This document shows, one piece after another, positions 23,349-38,110 of a stretch of DNA of 64,000 nucleotides; positions within the stretch are counted from its first letter, which is position 1; the number at the start of each line of letters is the position of its first letter. The position numbers were made by a program, and so were the translations under genes. This DNA comes from Diphasiastrum complanatum (taxonomy: Eukaryota; Streptophyta; Lycopodiopsida; Lycopodiales; Lycopodiaceae): contig CM055097.1 in assembly GCA_029204225.1 (NCBI GenBank), forward strand, positions 7,151,676-7,215,675, written 5' to 3'. The notes beneath the pieces were generated by a model that saw nothing but the letters and a program-made list of their open reading frames with translations, had not been told where the DNA came from and ran no database searches.

Positions 23349-24206
23349 TGTTAAAAATATCACTCCCAACTTGATGTACTTTGTAAATCTTAAGATAATT
23401 GATCTTGCCACAGAATCTCACACATGTGGAGTCTGTTCGCACGTGTGAAAGAATGTACATAAGTCACTTTTATAAAGTTCTATTGATTTTAGCTAGATCT
23501 ACACTAGCGTGAAGTTGACCTTTGAGTAGAATCTTGAAATTGGTCAAATTGGTCAAACTTTATGTAAATAGATTAGACTTCCATGTGAATGAGTTATTGC
23601 TCACACATGTCAAGATACCATTCACACATGTGGATAAGCTTCTAGATGACAAGATAAGAAGATTCCATTAGATCCTATTTTATAGAAAATATTTCTATAA
23701 CTGTGGAAGACTAGCTTTTTGTTTTCTAGCCAAAGAGAATAGTCAACTTTGGGAAATGAGCACATATGGCTCCCATTGGTGGATCTGGATGACTAGGCAC
23801 TCTTCACAGGTGTGAAGGCGCTTGCTAGACAGTACACAGCTCGTGGATGTACTTGATCTATAAAGAGATCAACCAAATCAATAAGAAGTTGATGAGACAT
23901 TGATAATTTCTAGTTTTGCTTGTATTTTCCACATTTGTCTTGTGTTTTTGTGATTGGAATGCATTTCTAAGCTTGAGTACTTTACTCTCTGTTTACAGGC
24001 CATACAAGTACTATCCTCCACACGTGTGAGGCCGCTCCTCTAAGATTTTAATCATTTGATCCATTGCTCTTGCTTAAATCATAGTGTAATGCATCTAGAT
24101 CAAGATCTGACACCTAGAACTTGATAGATCATTGGATTAAGCAATCAATAACTCTTAATGATTGATTAGTACAACCATAATTGTCTTTTTTCTCTGAAAA
24201 TTGACA
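23349..24206 (+). repeat. probable LTR of copia family C
   Basis: It is called from the CA end at 24205-24206 immediately before a primer-site-like sequence. The start at TGTTAAAAATATC is a guess, since the partner LTR is not in the window. It contains CACACGTGTG at 24019-24028. Confidence 0.45.
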
Positions 24207-24219
24207 TGATATAAGAGCC
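24207..24219 (+). other. decayed primer binding site
   Basis: TGATATAAGAGCC matches the copia site TGGTATCAGAGCC at 11 of 13 positions. Confidence 0.6.
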
Positions 24220-24838
24220 AAGTCTCAGAGTGATTTAATGATTAATGAATCTTGTGAAATCATTGACAATGAGTTGTTTTTTAGCCTTACTTGAGAGGGC
24301 AAGTTCAAGGAGATAGGTACTATCAATATTTTTGGTCAAGATCGATTTGTGGGCTGCTGATGTACTTTCCACACGTGTGAAACCATACAGAAACCTTCAA
24401 ATTAACTTTCTTTAGTGTTTTGACCCAAAAACGTGCATACTGGTCCAAAATTCAAGGCTTTTGGTGCATTTTCTAGATCTAGGTTCAATCTATTGAATGC
24501 TAACGATCAAATAGTGTTTTGATTCATTGAAGCAATTCATTTTGAAGCATTAGATCAGATCTATAAGGCTGATTTGTTCAAATCTTAAGTGTGTGTGAAA
24601 TATCAATCAAAATTGTACTAGAATCAATATTTTGGAAAAGTGACTTGCTAGGATATTTGAAGTAGATCTATTATACCATCTTCCAAGTTGAACTAGGTTA
24701 ATTGGGTTGAGATTAGAAGCTTCTTGGAAAGCTAAAAATCTATCTTAGATCACTCATTATCAAGAGATCTTTTTGCTTCTCATAGGCTTGCATTCACAAT
24801 GTCATCCATGGGTGGATATTTGTTAGAATATAGTGATC

Positions 24839-25530
24839 CACTACAAGAAAAGGTGGCAAAAATTGCGGAAAAATTTTTTCTGCAATTTTTTTTGGTCGAA
24901 ATTGCGGAAAGCCAAAATATTGAGGAAAAAATTCTGCAATTTATACCGTTATGGTAGAAATTGTAGAAAATCGTCCGCAATATTTTGGTCGTGGCCAAAA
25001 TTGCGAAAAATGTTTTCATGGCAGAAATTGCAGAAAACATTGAATAAATTTTTTCGCAATTTCTCCCGTCGTGAAAAAAATTACAGACAAAATTGTGGAA
25101 ACATATTTTTGCAATTTTTGGGCCATGGCAAAAATTGCGAAAAATGTTTTTGCGGCAGAAATTGCAAAGAAAACTATAGAAAGTTTTTTTGCAATTTTTT
25201 CCATCGTGGTAGAATTTTTTTTTTTTTTTTGCAATTTTTAGGCCATGGTAGAAATTGCGAAAAACTTTTCGCGGTTGAAATTGCAGAAAAAAATTGCAAA
25301 AAGTTTTTCGCAATTTCTCCCGTCATGGTAGAAATCATAGGCAAAACTGCGAAATTTTTTTTGCAATTTTTAAACATGGCAGAAATTGCAAAAATTGTTG
25401 CAAATTGTGGAGAAAATTGCTAAGAAAATTGCGGACAAAATTGTGAAAAATTGCGGACAAAATTGCGAAAACTTTCTACAAGTTTTGCCATCATGGCAAG
25501 AATTGCAGAAAAAAAAAATTTCTGCAATTC
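24839..25530. repeat. left subterminal repeat region of the CACTA element
   Basis: Many copies of GAAATTGCGGAAAA and its complement TTTTCGCAATTT are packed at intervals of about 20-60 bases. The open frames predicted across it are low-complexity artefacts of these repeats. Confidence 0.85.
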
Positions 25531-26296
25531 TTTGTCTAGCGTCGACCATAGTGTTGATTACCGAAAGCCGAATTGTTGGTGCGTCGCGGTTTCTTTTCAT
25601 TTCGATTTTCGATTTTTGAGCGCGAAGAGGAGGATATTTTTGCGCCTAGCGGTGGTGCTGCTCTCTATGGCTTTTCTAATGATGCTTGATCCTTCTTATG
25701 TTTTTTTGTCACAACCAAGCTCTCTACCTTTTCGCCTTAGCCAGGGCTTGGAGAAAAAGTGGAGCATTGGACCAAAAAGTGAGAATCATAGCCAACATTC
25801 AAAACTTTACTTGTTTTTCTTTGATACATTTGTGTTTATTGTTGTTTATGTTTTTTTGTCACAGCCAAAGCTCTTTACCTTCTCACCATAGCCAAGGCTT
25901 GAGCAAAAAGTTGAGCATTGGACACAAATGTAAGCACCAAAGCCAACATTCAAAAGTTCACTTGTTTTGCTTTGTTACATTTGTGTTTATTGTTGTTTAT
26001 GTTCTTTTCTCTCTCTCATTGACACTCTTTTTTTTTTTCATCATAGTTAAAGCTTTTCAAAAGTTTGAGGTAAAGCTATTTAAAAGCTTGTAAACCTTTT
26101 CAAAGAGAGCATAAGAAAGCTTCTCAAAAGGAGTAAAGCTATTTAAAAGGGTGTAAAGTTTTGAGTAGGGCTTGGAGTAAAGTAAGTTTTTTGAAAACCT
26201 TGATGACTCTCTATCCTTTTATCTCTCTCATTGACACTCTCTTGTTTCCCTTTCATTAGAGTTAAAGTAGTTTGAGTAAAGCTTGGAGTAAAGCTT

Positions 26297-26415
<119 letters not shown>

Positions 26416-26940
26416 TTGACACTCTTTTTTCTCACTTTTATCACAGTATCCTCAGTTTGCAGTAAAGTTTCTTGGGGCAAAGGTTTTGAAACAAAGTTTT
26501 TGGAGACAAGGTGAGCATTGTTTACTGTGAATTTTGTTTCTTTGTTTTGTTGAAATATTGTTGTTTTGTTTTGTTAAAATCATGTTGCTTTGTTTGTGGG
26601 TATTTTCTTTCTATTGAAACTTTCTAAAATAATGTGAAGATCATATGCTACAGCTTGATAAAGATAAACGTTTTAAAATCATGAAAACAAGTAAGATAGT
26701 CAAAAAGGGCTTGAGCGTTTAGAGTTTAGATTAAAGGGTATACATAAGGACATGATATAAGAGATTTAGGGTAAAAGATTTAAATTAAAAATTTAGAAAC
26801 AGTGGATCAAAGGTAAGGATTATCAGAGGAAAATTGAATAAAAAGAGAATAAAATTTATGTTTAAATTTGTGGTTATAGTTAATTTTATGTTTTATGTTC
26901 AGCATTGTTATCTTAATTGTAGTTCATTTTTAATATGCAG

Positions 26941-28720
<1,780 letters not shown>

Positions 28721-28734
28721 CATGAGATGTTATT

Positions 28735-29326
28735 TGATATTTTTTGCAATTTTAGCCAATAAATTGCAGGTATTTATTTGCAATTTTTTTGGCAAAAATT
28801 GTCAAAACAATTGCGGAAATTCATTTCCGCAATTTTTTTTAAAAATAGTGTATAAAATTTGCGAAAAATAAATTCGCAATTTATATTCTATTGCGAATTT
28901 ATTTTTTGCAAATTTTTGACACTTTTTTGAAAAAAATTACGAAAATGAATTTTCGTAATTTTTTTTTCGCAATTTTAGCACAAAAAATTGTGGAAAAATA
29001 TCCGCAATTTTTGCCACAACAATTGCGGAAATGAATTTTCGCAATTCTTTTGACAATTTTTACCCAAAAAATCTGGCAAAAAATATCAACCAAACAAATT
29101 GCGGAAACAAAATATGAAAATAAATCCGCAATTATTATGCCAAAAAATTGCGGGTGGGTTTTTGCAATTTTTTTTTTGTTAATTTAGCCATAGAAATTAC
29201 AGAAAATTAGCAAAAAAATTGCGGATTTGTCAAAAAAAATTGCGGAAACCATTTCCGCAATTTTTTTGGCAAAAAAGGCAAAAATTGCGGAAATTTCCGC
29301 AATTTTTGCCACCTTTTCTTGTAGTG
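28735..29326. repeat. right subterminal repeat region of the CACTA element
   Basis: Alternating AATTGCGG and CCGCAATT motifs to the terminal inverted repeat. A near-perfect small palindrome, GCGGAAATTTCCGC, lies at about 29287-29300. Confidence 0.85.
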
Positions 29327-30450
29327 TGAGAAACTAACTTCCACAAACTATTCCATTTGGAAAGTGAGGATGAAATAACTACTTGTGATCCATGATCTCT
29401 TTGATATTGTTTTAGGAGTTGAGGAGGAGCCTCAGGCTGCCCAAGAACAATTAAAATACAAGAAGAGGGCTAGATTAGCCTTACATTGCTTAAAGTTGAA
29501 TGTAAGCAATGACCTCTTGAAGGAGGTGGCTTTTTGTGCCTCATCAAAAGAGGTTTGGGATTCACTAGAGAACATTTATGAATCCAATAACACTTCAAGA
29601 GTGCTTATACTAAGAAACTTGATGTTGGAAAGCATGAGGGGAAGTGGAGAAAATGGACAAGAATATGTCCTAAGGATAAAATCTCTGAACAAAGGATCTA
29701 TATGAGAGAAGATCTGAGACAATGAACTAGTACAAGTGATTTTTAATGGATTAGGAGATGAGTTCTCTAATCTAGTTCAATCTTTTGTTATTCAAGACCA
29801 ACTTCCATCAATTGATAAATTGCATAATGTTCTTGTGGCCAAGGAGAGTAGGCTTCTACACCTCAAAACAAGGATGGGGTCCTTGTCACTACATAATGGT
29901 GATGAGAAAGCAAACTTCACATAAAAAGGAAAAAAGAAGACTCATCCTCTCAAGAAGTTCCAAGGCAAGGAGGCCGAGGCAAAGGATGGAGGATCTACCT
30001 CCAAAGGGAAGCAAAAGAACAAAGCCAAGCTTAAGTGTTTCTTTTGTGGGAAGAAAGGACACTTTGCTTCCGAATGTTATAAGAAAAAGAATGCACAAGG
30101 GAGTGGAGATCAAGGCAACCTTGCACAAGGGGAGGAGGAGGAGGATGGCTTCAACACATCCTTGATGGTAGCATCTACGCCAAGATCAAACCAAAAGACA
30201 TGGTGGATTGATAGTGGGGCTAGTTCCCCATGTCATTCAACAAGCATTATTTTTCTACTCTACTTTCTTGTAATGATTCTAAGAAGTTAATCTACACTGC
30301 TAGTGATCAAGAATGTAAGATAGATGGCATAGGATCTATTCCATTATGCTTAGGATCATCTAAGAGGATAGATCTTTATAACGTTTTTTATGTTCCATCC
30401 ATTACAAATAAACTTGCTTAGTGTTGGTCAATTAATGGATAGTGGACTAG

Positions 30451-30638
30451 GAGTTGACTCAAGTGGAGCTTTGGCACAAAAGATTAGGCCATCCTAATCC
30501 TCAATGAATGGAATCCATGGCATCAAAGGAGCTAGCTCTCGGCCTACCAAAAGCTTTCAAGAAGTGTGGCAAAGTGTGTGAGGCATGTGGCCTTGCAAAG
30601 TCACACAAAGTCCAAGTGAAAAATCATTGTGTTCTCCA
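30451..30638 (+). pseudogene. copia GAG-pre-integrase fragment (family C)
   Basis: The text has LWHKRLGHPNPQ, ALGLPKAFKKCGKVCEACGLAKSHK and ends abruptly at about 30638, where GC-rich gypsy sequence begins. It continues the family C polyprotein after the protease. The integrase core, reverse transcriptase and 3' LTR are lost. Confidence 0.75.
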
Positions 30639-30747
30639 AAGGCGTTAACGGTAGCAGGTTGCGTCGCTACTTCCCGGCCAATGTTCAGCTTGAGGAACTG
30701 CCTTACGCGCCATCCTCGTCATCCTCGTCGTCTGCCCCACATTAGCT
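30639..30747 (+). pseudogene. C-terminal end of a gypsy polyprotein
   Basis: An open frame reads GVNGSRLRRYFPANVQLEE, then a Pro/Ser run to a TAG at 30745-30747. The V-N-G-x-R-L-x-x-Y motif is the usual end of the integrase part of Ty3/gypsy Tat-like polyproteins. It begins exactly where copia sequence stops, so it marks a recombination or insertion joint. Confidence 0.5.
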
Positions 30748-30759
30748 AGTCTAGGTATG

Positions 30760-31516
30760 TTCTGTTAAGATGATATATATAGAGGTGTCAGTCTGCTATA
30801 AGACGCACCTTCCCAAACTGTGCATGGTCGGGTTTATTCAGGCGCGCTGAATCGATATCAGCCCCTTCTGACGTGTGCTCACGGCAAATTTCAATCTTGT
30901 CCTAACGATATTGGATCAACGTGCGCACTCTTGGTCATTCCTCTACCGATATCATTCTGTCGCGGTGAACCGATATCAGGTTCAATATGGCTAGTTCCTC
31001 CATGTCCTCAGATAACAAACTTTTAGATTTTTTTTAATGTCAATGCTCCCTTCGATATCGATAAGCTAGTTTATGAGAATCGTTATAATTTAATTTCTTA
31101 TCTTGATAATTTTTCTCAAATTATTAGTACTTCTATTTTGGATATACATAGTTTTTGTTTCGTTCATTTTCAGGACCTTGTGCATTCCCAACCATCCTCT
31201 AAGCATAAACACAATAGAAAGTACTCTAACCTACATGACCATTTCAAAAAATATATATATTGTGATATCCACAAAATAATATGTCGCTTTCTTATCAAAG
31301 GAATGGCATTTGTCTTTTATGTATCTGCTGAAATTTCAGATGATGAGTCTGTTGAATCTTCAACTGTTCCATTGATCGAAGCATCTGCACCTGCTCTAGT
31401 TGATGTAGATGATGCAGATATTGATATAGGGGTTGAAGCTTCGACACTACAGAACAGTGGTGCTGCATTATAGTTATGTTCTTTTCTTCTCATTGTTGAT
31501 CCCCTAGGGAGAAAAT
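30760..31516. other. gypsy-associated sequence, unassigned
   Basis: A 111-codon frame (31138-31473) has an acidic C-terminus (SDDESVESS and DVDDADIDIG) and no recognised domain. It lies between two gypsy fragments and may be a decayed extra ORF of the same element. Confidence 0.3.
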
Positions 31517-31655
31517 AGCCTAACATGCGTTTTGGGTGCCCACTGGAACTCATGAGTGATCGTGGAACTCATTTTCTAAACAAAACTATCACTCACTTGT
31601 TGTCCTCATATCTGGTTGTCCATAGGAAGATCACACCCTATCACCCATGCTGACA
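31517..31655 (+). pseudogene. gypsy integrase core fragment
   Basis: The text reads GCPLELMSDRGTHF, LLSSYLVVHRK and TPYHP. This is the stretch around the second catalytic Asp (S-D-R-G) of Tat-like Ty3/gypsy integrases up to the YHP motif. Both ends are cut. Confidence 0.75.
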
Positions 31656-31659
31656 CAAA

Positions 31660-32789
31660 CACGAAAGATTCGCGAACAAGAATCTTTTGCGGTCCAACAC
31701 GAGAAAGTCAGACGACGGAAATGAAACCAATAACGCGACATGAAAAATGTCGCAAAACCCTCTCTGCCCTCACGCTCCAAAGAGTACCAGCAAAGATCAT
31801 GCAGGCACCCAGAAGTACAGATATCTGATATGATGGCATGATGTCAGCAGATACACTCTAGGTCGTGGCTAATTTTCCACTCTTGCAATTTCCTGATTAG
31901 TCGTAGATGCTTAATCACTCTAATCTTAAAGTTACATAGAGCGACTATATACTTACTGGATGATACTTGACACGTAGATGAATATACAGAACATACACAG
32001 AGATGTATGATGTAGTCTGATGCTAGTAAGCAATCAAGACGAAATACAGACAAGAAGTCCGCCTGCGTGCGAGACGAGTTCTGTGATCAGGATCCATAGA
32101 GATCCACAAGTCCACTAGTAAGCGAGACATCCACTCGTGAGAGAACTGTATTTCTCTCATGCCAACGCACTGTGTGGATTTGCATGCAGTGCTTGAAGAA
32201 TCAAGAGAAAAATCAATAGATGATCTTGTAGCCATTGTGCACATATCAATTTATGATGTATGATCTTGAATGCAAATGTGCTTGTTGTTCTTCATGTGTC
32301 CGATTCTCCCATTCATTGGTTGAATTTGTTGAATGTTGCATTAATTCACAAAACGTAGATCAACATTGCCTGACTACATTCTGGAGGACTGTAGGAGTGT
32401 TTCAGTTGGCAGTGTCCAGTGACCACATTTGAACTCCATCCGAACTGCATTGAATCGCGGTTGCTTCGCTTTTGCGATTGTTTCGCGACCGTGAAACTTT
32501 TGCACAACAGATCGCAAAACTTTTGTACAACATCTAGATATCTCATCTAATAGAATGTACCATTCACAGTCATGAGCAATTTTTGTCTCCATATTCTAGT
32601 AAGTGGTTTCAAAAATTGGCCATCTACAAGTATTTTGACCCAAAATTACTTTAAAATCACAAAGATCCAAATTCTATACTTGAAACTACAAGATTTGAAC
32701 AAGAAACACCTCCAAATCTACATAGAATTCATGGCGCCTGCAAATCCACCTCTAGATCTAGCAAAACCACCAAATTTGGCCTGCAACCT
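31660..32789. other. probable internal sequence of an LTR element, no domain seen
   Basis: It lies on the internal side of the primer site at 32790-32801. Only short unsupported frames are present, with some GC-rich blocks (31660-31800 and 32440-32520). Confidence 0.35.
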
Positions 32790-33362
32790 GCTCCGATACC
32801 ATGTGAAAAAATACAGATCCAAAACACATTAGTGGATCAATACGATCTTGATCAAACATCAAATATATGATAAAATGAAGTTGTTGTCCATACAATAATA
32901 GTAAGGTACTGTATTTCACACGTGTGGAATCTATACATAATTTTAAATTGTATTCTACACACAAGATTGCAAGATATCATCACTATAGTGCACCAATGGA
33001 TAGATGAACCCAAGAGAACTCATGTATAAGCATGAAATGGGATAAGAGAGAGAGAATCATGCTCTCCCATGCTTGTACACTATTTATAATAGGTCTATGC
33101 CCTATTTTAAATGTGATTTCCCTCCATAGAAACTTCTAGATCCAAAACCCTACTCATAATATGGACCAGATTCAATATACCAATCATTCAAATTTGAATG
33201 GGTCCAAACTCGCCTACTTACTTTCCCTCACTTTCCAAGAGTGGTAATTCAAAAACAATTAGACTAATATAACTTTGAAATATCTATCTCTAAGTCTAAA
33301 CTGCATATTGGCCTGAATTGACATTTAACCAAAATATGACTAAATAGTTGATATTTCTCACA
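32790..33362 (-). repeat. copia-type LTR with primer binding site
   Basis: On the minus strand the LTR starts TGTGAGAAATATC at 33362 and ends TTTTTTCACA at 32802. It is followed by TGGTATCGGAGC (32801-32790), a one-change primer site. It contains CACACGTGTG at 32917-32926. Confidence 0.65.
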
Positions 33363-34010
33363 CATTATCCCAACATGATGTTGGGAAAGCATTGGTGGTA
33401 TGTGTGGGCCATGCTCAAATTCTAAACATGGGCACCAAGCCTCCAATTGTCGTGATTGTTAGTAATGCCTTGAAATTCCAGTCAAGGCCATATTTGTATT
33501 TTTTAACCTTGAGAGGGCCCAGACACTCCAATTGTGGCATGTGAAGATGTACTTTGTGTTTGACAATCATATGCATGACGAGGGGTATCAATAATAATGC
33601 TAGTTATGTTCCTTATGCAATGGGAGATATTTTTTCCAATATTGACTAATCATTTTATGATCAAATTCTTGTCAATAACAGTTGCGCATACTATGGTTTA
33701 GCCTAAATTGAATGATAACAATTTGCATATCGTGCTCGACATAATACCCAAAAGACGATTGCAAAATTTTGCCTTGTTCAAATGATTGATACTAAAAAAG
33801 CTATCAGTAATTGTCCCAAAGCAAATGCATTCATGATTGAACTGAATATTGGCTGAAAGATGCAAAGTAGCAAAAGAAAAAGTTGTCAGAAAAAGAAAAG
33901 AAAATTATGACTTACGACGATGGATATTTCAAAGCAACAGAATTTCAAAGCCTACGGAAAACTAATTGCATCTTAGACATCCAGTGGCTCCTCCTGGCCC
34001 TCCTTTGTCT
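33363..34010. other. unassigned sequence
   Basis: No LTR end or domain is recognised. The plus strand has patches with coding flavour (for example ARHNTQKTIAKF near 33740), broken by stops, so it could be another eroded gene. Confidence 0.3.
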
Positions 34011-34020
34011 ATTGGATATC

Positions 34021-34523
34021 TCAGGGACCACATAAGTCAGTATGTATCAGTGACAAAATGGACTTTGCCCTTTTGGCTTGTCCTCTTGGAAATCTAGTTC
34101 TAGGTTGTTTCCCTAGTAAGCAATTTTCACAAACAGACTGATTAGTTGTAGTAACAACATTTATATTCATGTCCTTCAACATTTTGTTATGATGCATATA
34201 CAAGATTGAATGCATGTTTAGATGACCTAATCTTTGATGCCATAAATTAGCATCTAAACAGCTCACAGAAAGTAAAAATCGTGACTCAGTATATACAAAT
34301 TTCCTTCTCTGTAAGAAGAGAGGATTTCTTTTGAATTCTCATCTAAAATAGTAAATCGGTTGACAGTGAACATGGCTCTATAGCCCTGATCTGTAATCTT
34401 GCTAATAGACAATAGGTTCTTAGTTAACTTGGGTACATAAAGTGCACCATTAAGCTGCCTAGTGATGTCATTAGAGAATTGTAGTTGAATAGAACCTTGG
34501 CCTTCGACTTGATGTGAACTGGA
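34021..34523 (-). pseudogene. copia family B protease/pre-integrase fragment, copy 1
   Basis: On the minus strand a protease-to-pre-integrase stretch (about 34520-34320) leads into LWHQRLGHLNMHSILYMHHN and CENCLLGKQPRTRF (34266-34021), ending in SLIHTDLCGP at the start of the integrase core. It matches the family B copies at 49640-51170 and, for the first part, 41608-41760 almost word for word. Confidence 0.82.
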
Positions 34524-35530
34524 TTAATCTACAAAGTAGTTGTAGTTCCCAAATGGACGGATGAACAACGTGTCGTCTTTAATCAGCTCAAAGAAGCCCT
34601 TACCAATGCACCCATCCTCTGGGCTTCTAATTATTCTAAAGAATTCCATGTGCATACCGATGCATCCAAGTATGCCATTGGAGCAGTGCTCATCCAACCG
34701 GGAGAATTCAAAAAGAACTACCCAGTTCATTTTCTTAGTCGACAATTGATACCTGCTGAAGTCAATTATACCACTACCGAACGCGAAGCTTTGGCAATGG
34801 TATATGCGGTTCAGAAGTTTCGCCATTATCTTCTAGGAAAAAACTTTGCGTTCTTCACTGATCATCAAGCACTGTTGTATCTCATCAACAAGACGTGCAC
34901 CACAAGCGGTATTACTAGATGGATCCTATTATTGCGAAAATTTGAGTTTAGGATCATGGTTCAGGGAGTTCAGCATTTCTTAGCAGACCATCTATCCTGA
35001 ATCCCTAAGCTTCCTACCCCTGATCAAGGCGTCAACAATGATTTACAGATGCAATCCTTTTCCAAGTTGACTCTACACCTATATGGGCTAAGGAAATTAC
35101 CGAATATTTAACTTCAGGGCAGATGGATCCTTCCTTCTCTAAACCTGAACAACGTGCATACGTTAATCACAGGACAACTCTACAAGCAAAGGTTAGATGG
35201 AATTATCCGACGATGTCTTACTGAAGAGGAGAAATATCCTCTACACTTTCCCTCACTCATGAAGGTATTGGTGCCGGCCATTTCTCTTCTGAAACAACTG
35301 CTAAGAAAATCCTCTTAGCCGATTTTTGGTAGCCAACACTCTTCAAGGATACGCACAATTACAATAAGGCTTGTGATGTCTGCCAACGCACCAAACGCTT
35401 TAAAAAAATAGACTACATGCCTCTACACCCCGTAACCACTTATCAAGCTTTCCAGAAATGGGAAATTGATTATGTCGGACCTATTACTCTTGTTGCTCAA
35501 CACACTCGACACTGTGGTCAATGGGAGTTG
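34524..35530 (+). pseudogene. gypsy RNase H and integrase N-terminal part (Tat-like)
   Basis: The frame 34535-35000 carries VHTDASKYAIGAVLIQ, TTTEREALAMVYAVQKFRHYL and FTDHQALLYLI, the RNase H domain with its catalytic Asp/Glu pattern. It ends at a TGA in HFLADHLS. Next, in shifted frames, come the H2C2 zinc region (HEGIGAGHFSS and CDVCQRTKR) and the integrase core start (KWEIDYVGPI). The phrase M-P-L-H-P-V before it is usual in Tat/Ogre-type gypsy. The element is cut at about 35530. The 5' side abuts copia family B sequence at 34523. Confidence 0.85.
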
Positions 35531-35539
35531 ACTGAAAGA

Positions 35540-36197
35540 GTACGATGGACCCTGTTTTTATCTTGATATGTATTAGCTATTTTCTTTCCTACTATTTTTC
35601 TTTCTTTTTATTGTCTGCATGCCATTTCGACAACATTTTTGCTGTGCTTTCTTGTTCCACCCATCAAGATACTATTAGATCAGGTATACCAACAGTCTTC
35701 TCTGAGAAAACCACAAAAGTCATTTGTATCAGAAGAAATTTTTTCACAACATCTCAAATAGAATTCTCTTGACCCCTTTTTTACGGAGCACGATCCATTT
35801 TTGGCCTCCGCGAATTCTGTCTCAGATAAAGAAATGTCAAAAAATAGAAAAATGTAGTTTTATTCATGAGATATCCATCCTCAAAATTCGCAGACAATTC
35901 GTTGCAGCTCAAATTGATCCTCACGATTTCTCTGCTATCTCTGCGAATTCTGATCATACACATTTTTGCACTATTAGACTTTTTTTTTTCTGTTTTGGCA
36001 TAAAAAGTCTCTTACAAGAATTCATGGGCCCTCAGAACGTTGCCTCAAAATTCGTGACCATCCTTACCAAATCGTGGACATTGAGGACGATTTCTGGGTG
36101 AAGTTGCAAATTTCGACCAGATTGCTGCTCTCGAGTTCATGCCAAATTTTTTTCAAAATTTTCAAAATTTTCAGAGCAAATTAAAATCATTGCTATC
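35540..36197 (+). other. unassigned sequence before the Tat-like extra ORFs
   Basis: AT-rich, with a 125-codon plus frame (35724-36101) lacking recognised domains. It probably belongs to the gypsy element between integrase and the extra ORFs. Confidence 0.35.
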
Positions 36198-36923
36198 ATG
36201 GCTTCCCGCGATTCCTCGCTTAGCTTGCATCGCCGTAAACTCCCTCGTCCTTATTTAGGGGATATAGTCATGATCTATCTTAAGAATCACGCCGAGCAGC
36301 TCACACTGGCCAAGAATATCCTCACCAACCTTGGCTTTGATATGACACTTTTTCAGGACCAGCAGAGCGAGAGCCTCATCCGAGCAGCCTACTCCACCTA
36401 TTCGGATGAGTTCCAAACTTTCCGGATTACATCCAAGAGTGGCAACTATTCTATTATCAACGTCTCTCCTGGGGATCTCTAGAGCATCGGCTTTCCTAAT
36501 CTCGAAGAGACAATCCATGGAAAGGGCACCAGCTATGATGCCAAGTACTTCACAAAATTTTTGATAGACGATGGCAAAACCATTGCTCTGACCAACAACG
36601 GGATCGCTATCCGCCTCATCACGGATTCTCATCTATGGGTCGTCTTAGAGATCCTCGTCACCATGGTCGCAGTGCATACCACCGAGATGGATCACATCCC
36701 ACCAAGCGGCCTCTTTTCTCTGACCCTCATAATGGACGATCCTACTCAAAATTACAAGTGGGCTGAGAAGGTAGCAGAGAAGCTGTGTAGAGCTCTGAAA
36801 GCCCTCAAACCAACTACCAAATGTGGGTATCTCCTCCACATGTTGGTCACCAAGCAATTGGGATCTAGGGCGGCTGGTGCCATCAAGGAGCTGGATGATG
36901 TTTATCCAAGCACAAAAAAATGA
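36198..36923 (+). pseudogene. gypsy-associated extra ORF, part 1
   Basis: It begins with ATG at 36198 (MASRDSSLSLHRRKLPRPY), runs 94 codons to a TAG at 36480-36482, and continues in frame in the same style to 36920 (KWAEKVAEKLCRALKAL and KQLGSRAAGAIKEL). One stop splits it. The composition (charged, leucine-rich, helical) resembles the gag-like or 'plant transposon protein' ORFs found next to Tat-like pol, but no named domain is certain. Confidence 0.4.
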
Positions 36924-36934
36924 GCCACCCCCCA

Positions 36935-38110
36935 ACCGACAGTAGACCCGGTCTCACCAGCCCCACCTACTAAGAAGCAGAAAGAGAAGGCAATCGGCAC
37001 AGAAGCTGATGTCCCACATGACATTCTATCCAATGACATTGGGGTGGAATATGCTGAATCCGGAGGGAGCCTTAAACCATCTCAGGTCCCAAAGGAGGTC
37101 CTAGAGCAGCAGGCAGCCTTACTTCACCAGGCCCAACAACGCCGACAAGCAGTAGCAACAGCAGCAGGCAACTCCGAAACGGCAGACACTTCCTGCTCTG
37201 ATCCTATGGGCGTGATTCCGTCCACACAGGCAATCTCCTCTCCATCACTTGCTCTCACACTCTCACCACCAACCCCACCATTTTAGCCACCTCCACACCC
37301 TCACTAACTCTCAACATGGGCTTCACTTCCACACTTCCACAAAAGCCCTCACCTGTACAAATCTCCACCCTACTTGACTCCACAGTCAACGTAGATAATT
37401 TTGCATTACAATTACTAACTGCACTTCCATCAACCACTGTCACCACTAACCCAATCCAACAATATCCGCCATGTAGTATCTCCCCACCCCTCAATCCACA
37501 ATCACCCCCACTTGCCTTTCATACACCTCTGTCTAGCCTTGCTCCTGATTTTCTACCATTTAATCCAATGTCGTATCCTAACTACACACGCACCATCCCT
37601 GACATTGGTCCTTGGGAGCAGCTACCCCTTGCAGCCCAAAAAGACATATGGTTGGTGAATGAGCTCCAATACAATCTATTCGGCACCCTAGGGGGACAAT
37701 ATACTATGCGGCAATTCGACGATGGTGCTATGGCGGGCCTTCAGAAAGAAAAAGCAAGGCTGGAGGAGGAAAACAAACAACAACAGCTGCAGATCTAGAA
37801 CCTAACAAATTACAATCAACAACAATAGCAGATGCTACTCCACCTCCAGAACTAGCTCCAACTGAAGGTATCCAGCATGCAGCAAACCATCGATACCCTA
37901 AAAGCCAAAAAGGATGAGGCTATAGCAGATTCACAAGCAGCACGTTCCGCTATGAAGGAACAGTTGGAAATGGTGGACTTCAACGACTTCGCACCACCAG
38001 CTATTCCTGAGGGAACTGCCATTCCAATGGTGGCCTATCAAATGCTGGCCCAAAAGCTAAAAGCCACGACGGAGCAACACAATCATACATTGCTTCCATC
38101 GAGGCCCTAA
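36935..38110 (+). pseudogene. gypsy-associated extra ORF, part 2 (Pro/Gln-rich and coiled coil)
   Basis: Continues part 1 with PTKKQKEKAIGTEAD and a Gln/Ala-rich helix (EQQAALLHQAQQRRQ), then a Pro/Ser-rich stretch with one frame shift (37044-37798). It ends with PWEQLPLAAQKDIW and a coiled coil (GLQKEKARLEEENKQQQLQ; IDTLKAKKDEAIADS). Two TAGs lie near 37797-37830. This layout, a low-complexity linker followed by a coiled coil, suits a structural (gag-like) protein. Confidence 0.4.

Noticed and set aside
24780-25423. ORFs of 177 and 196 codons rich in Lys, Asn and Phe (RNFCNFF-like)
   Set aside because: They arise from the subterminal GAAATTGC repeats of the CACTA element and run on both strands.
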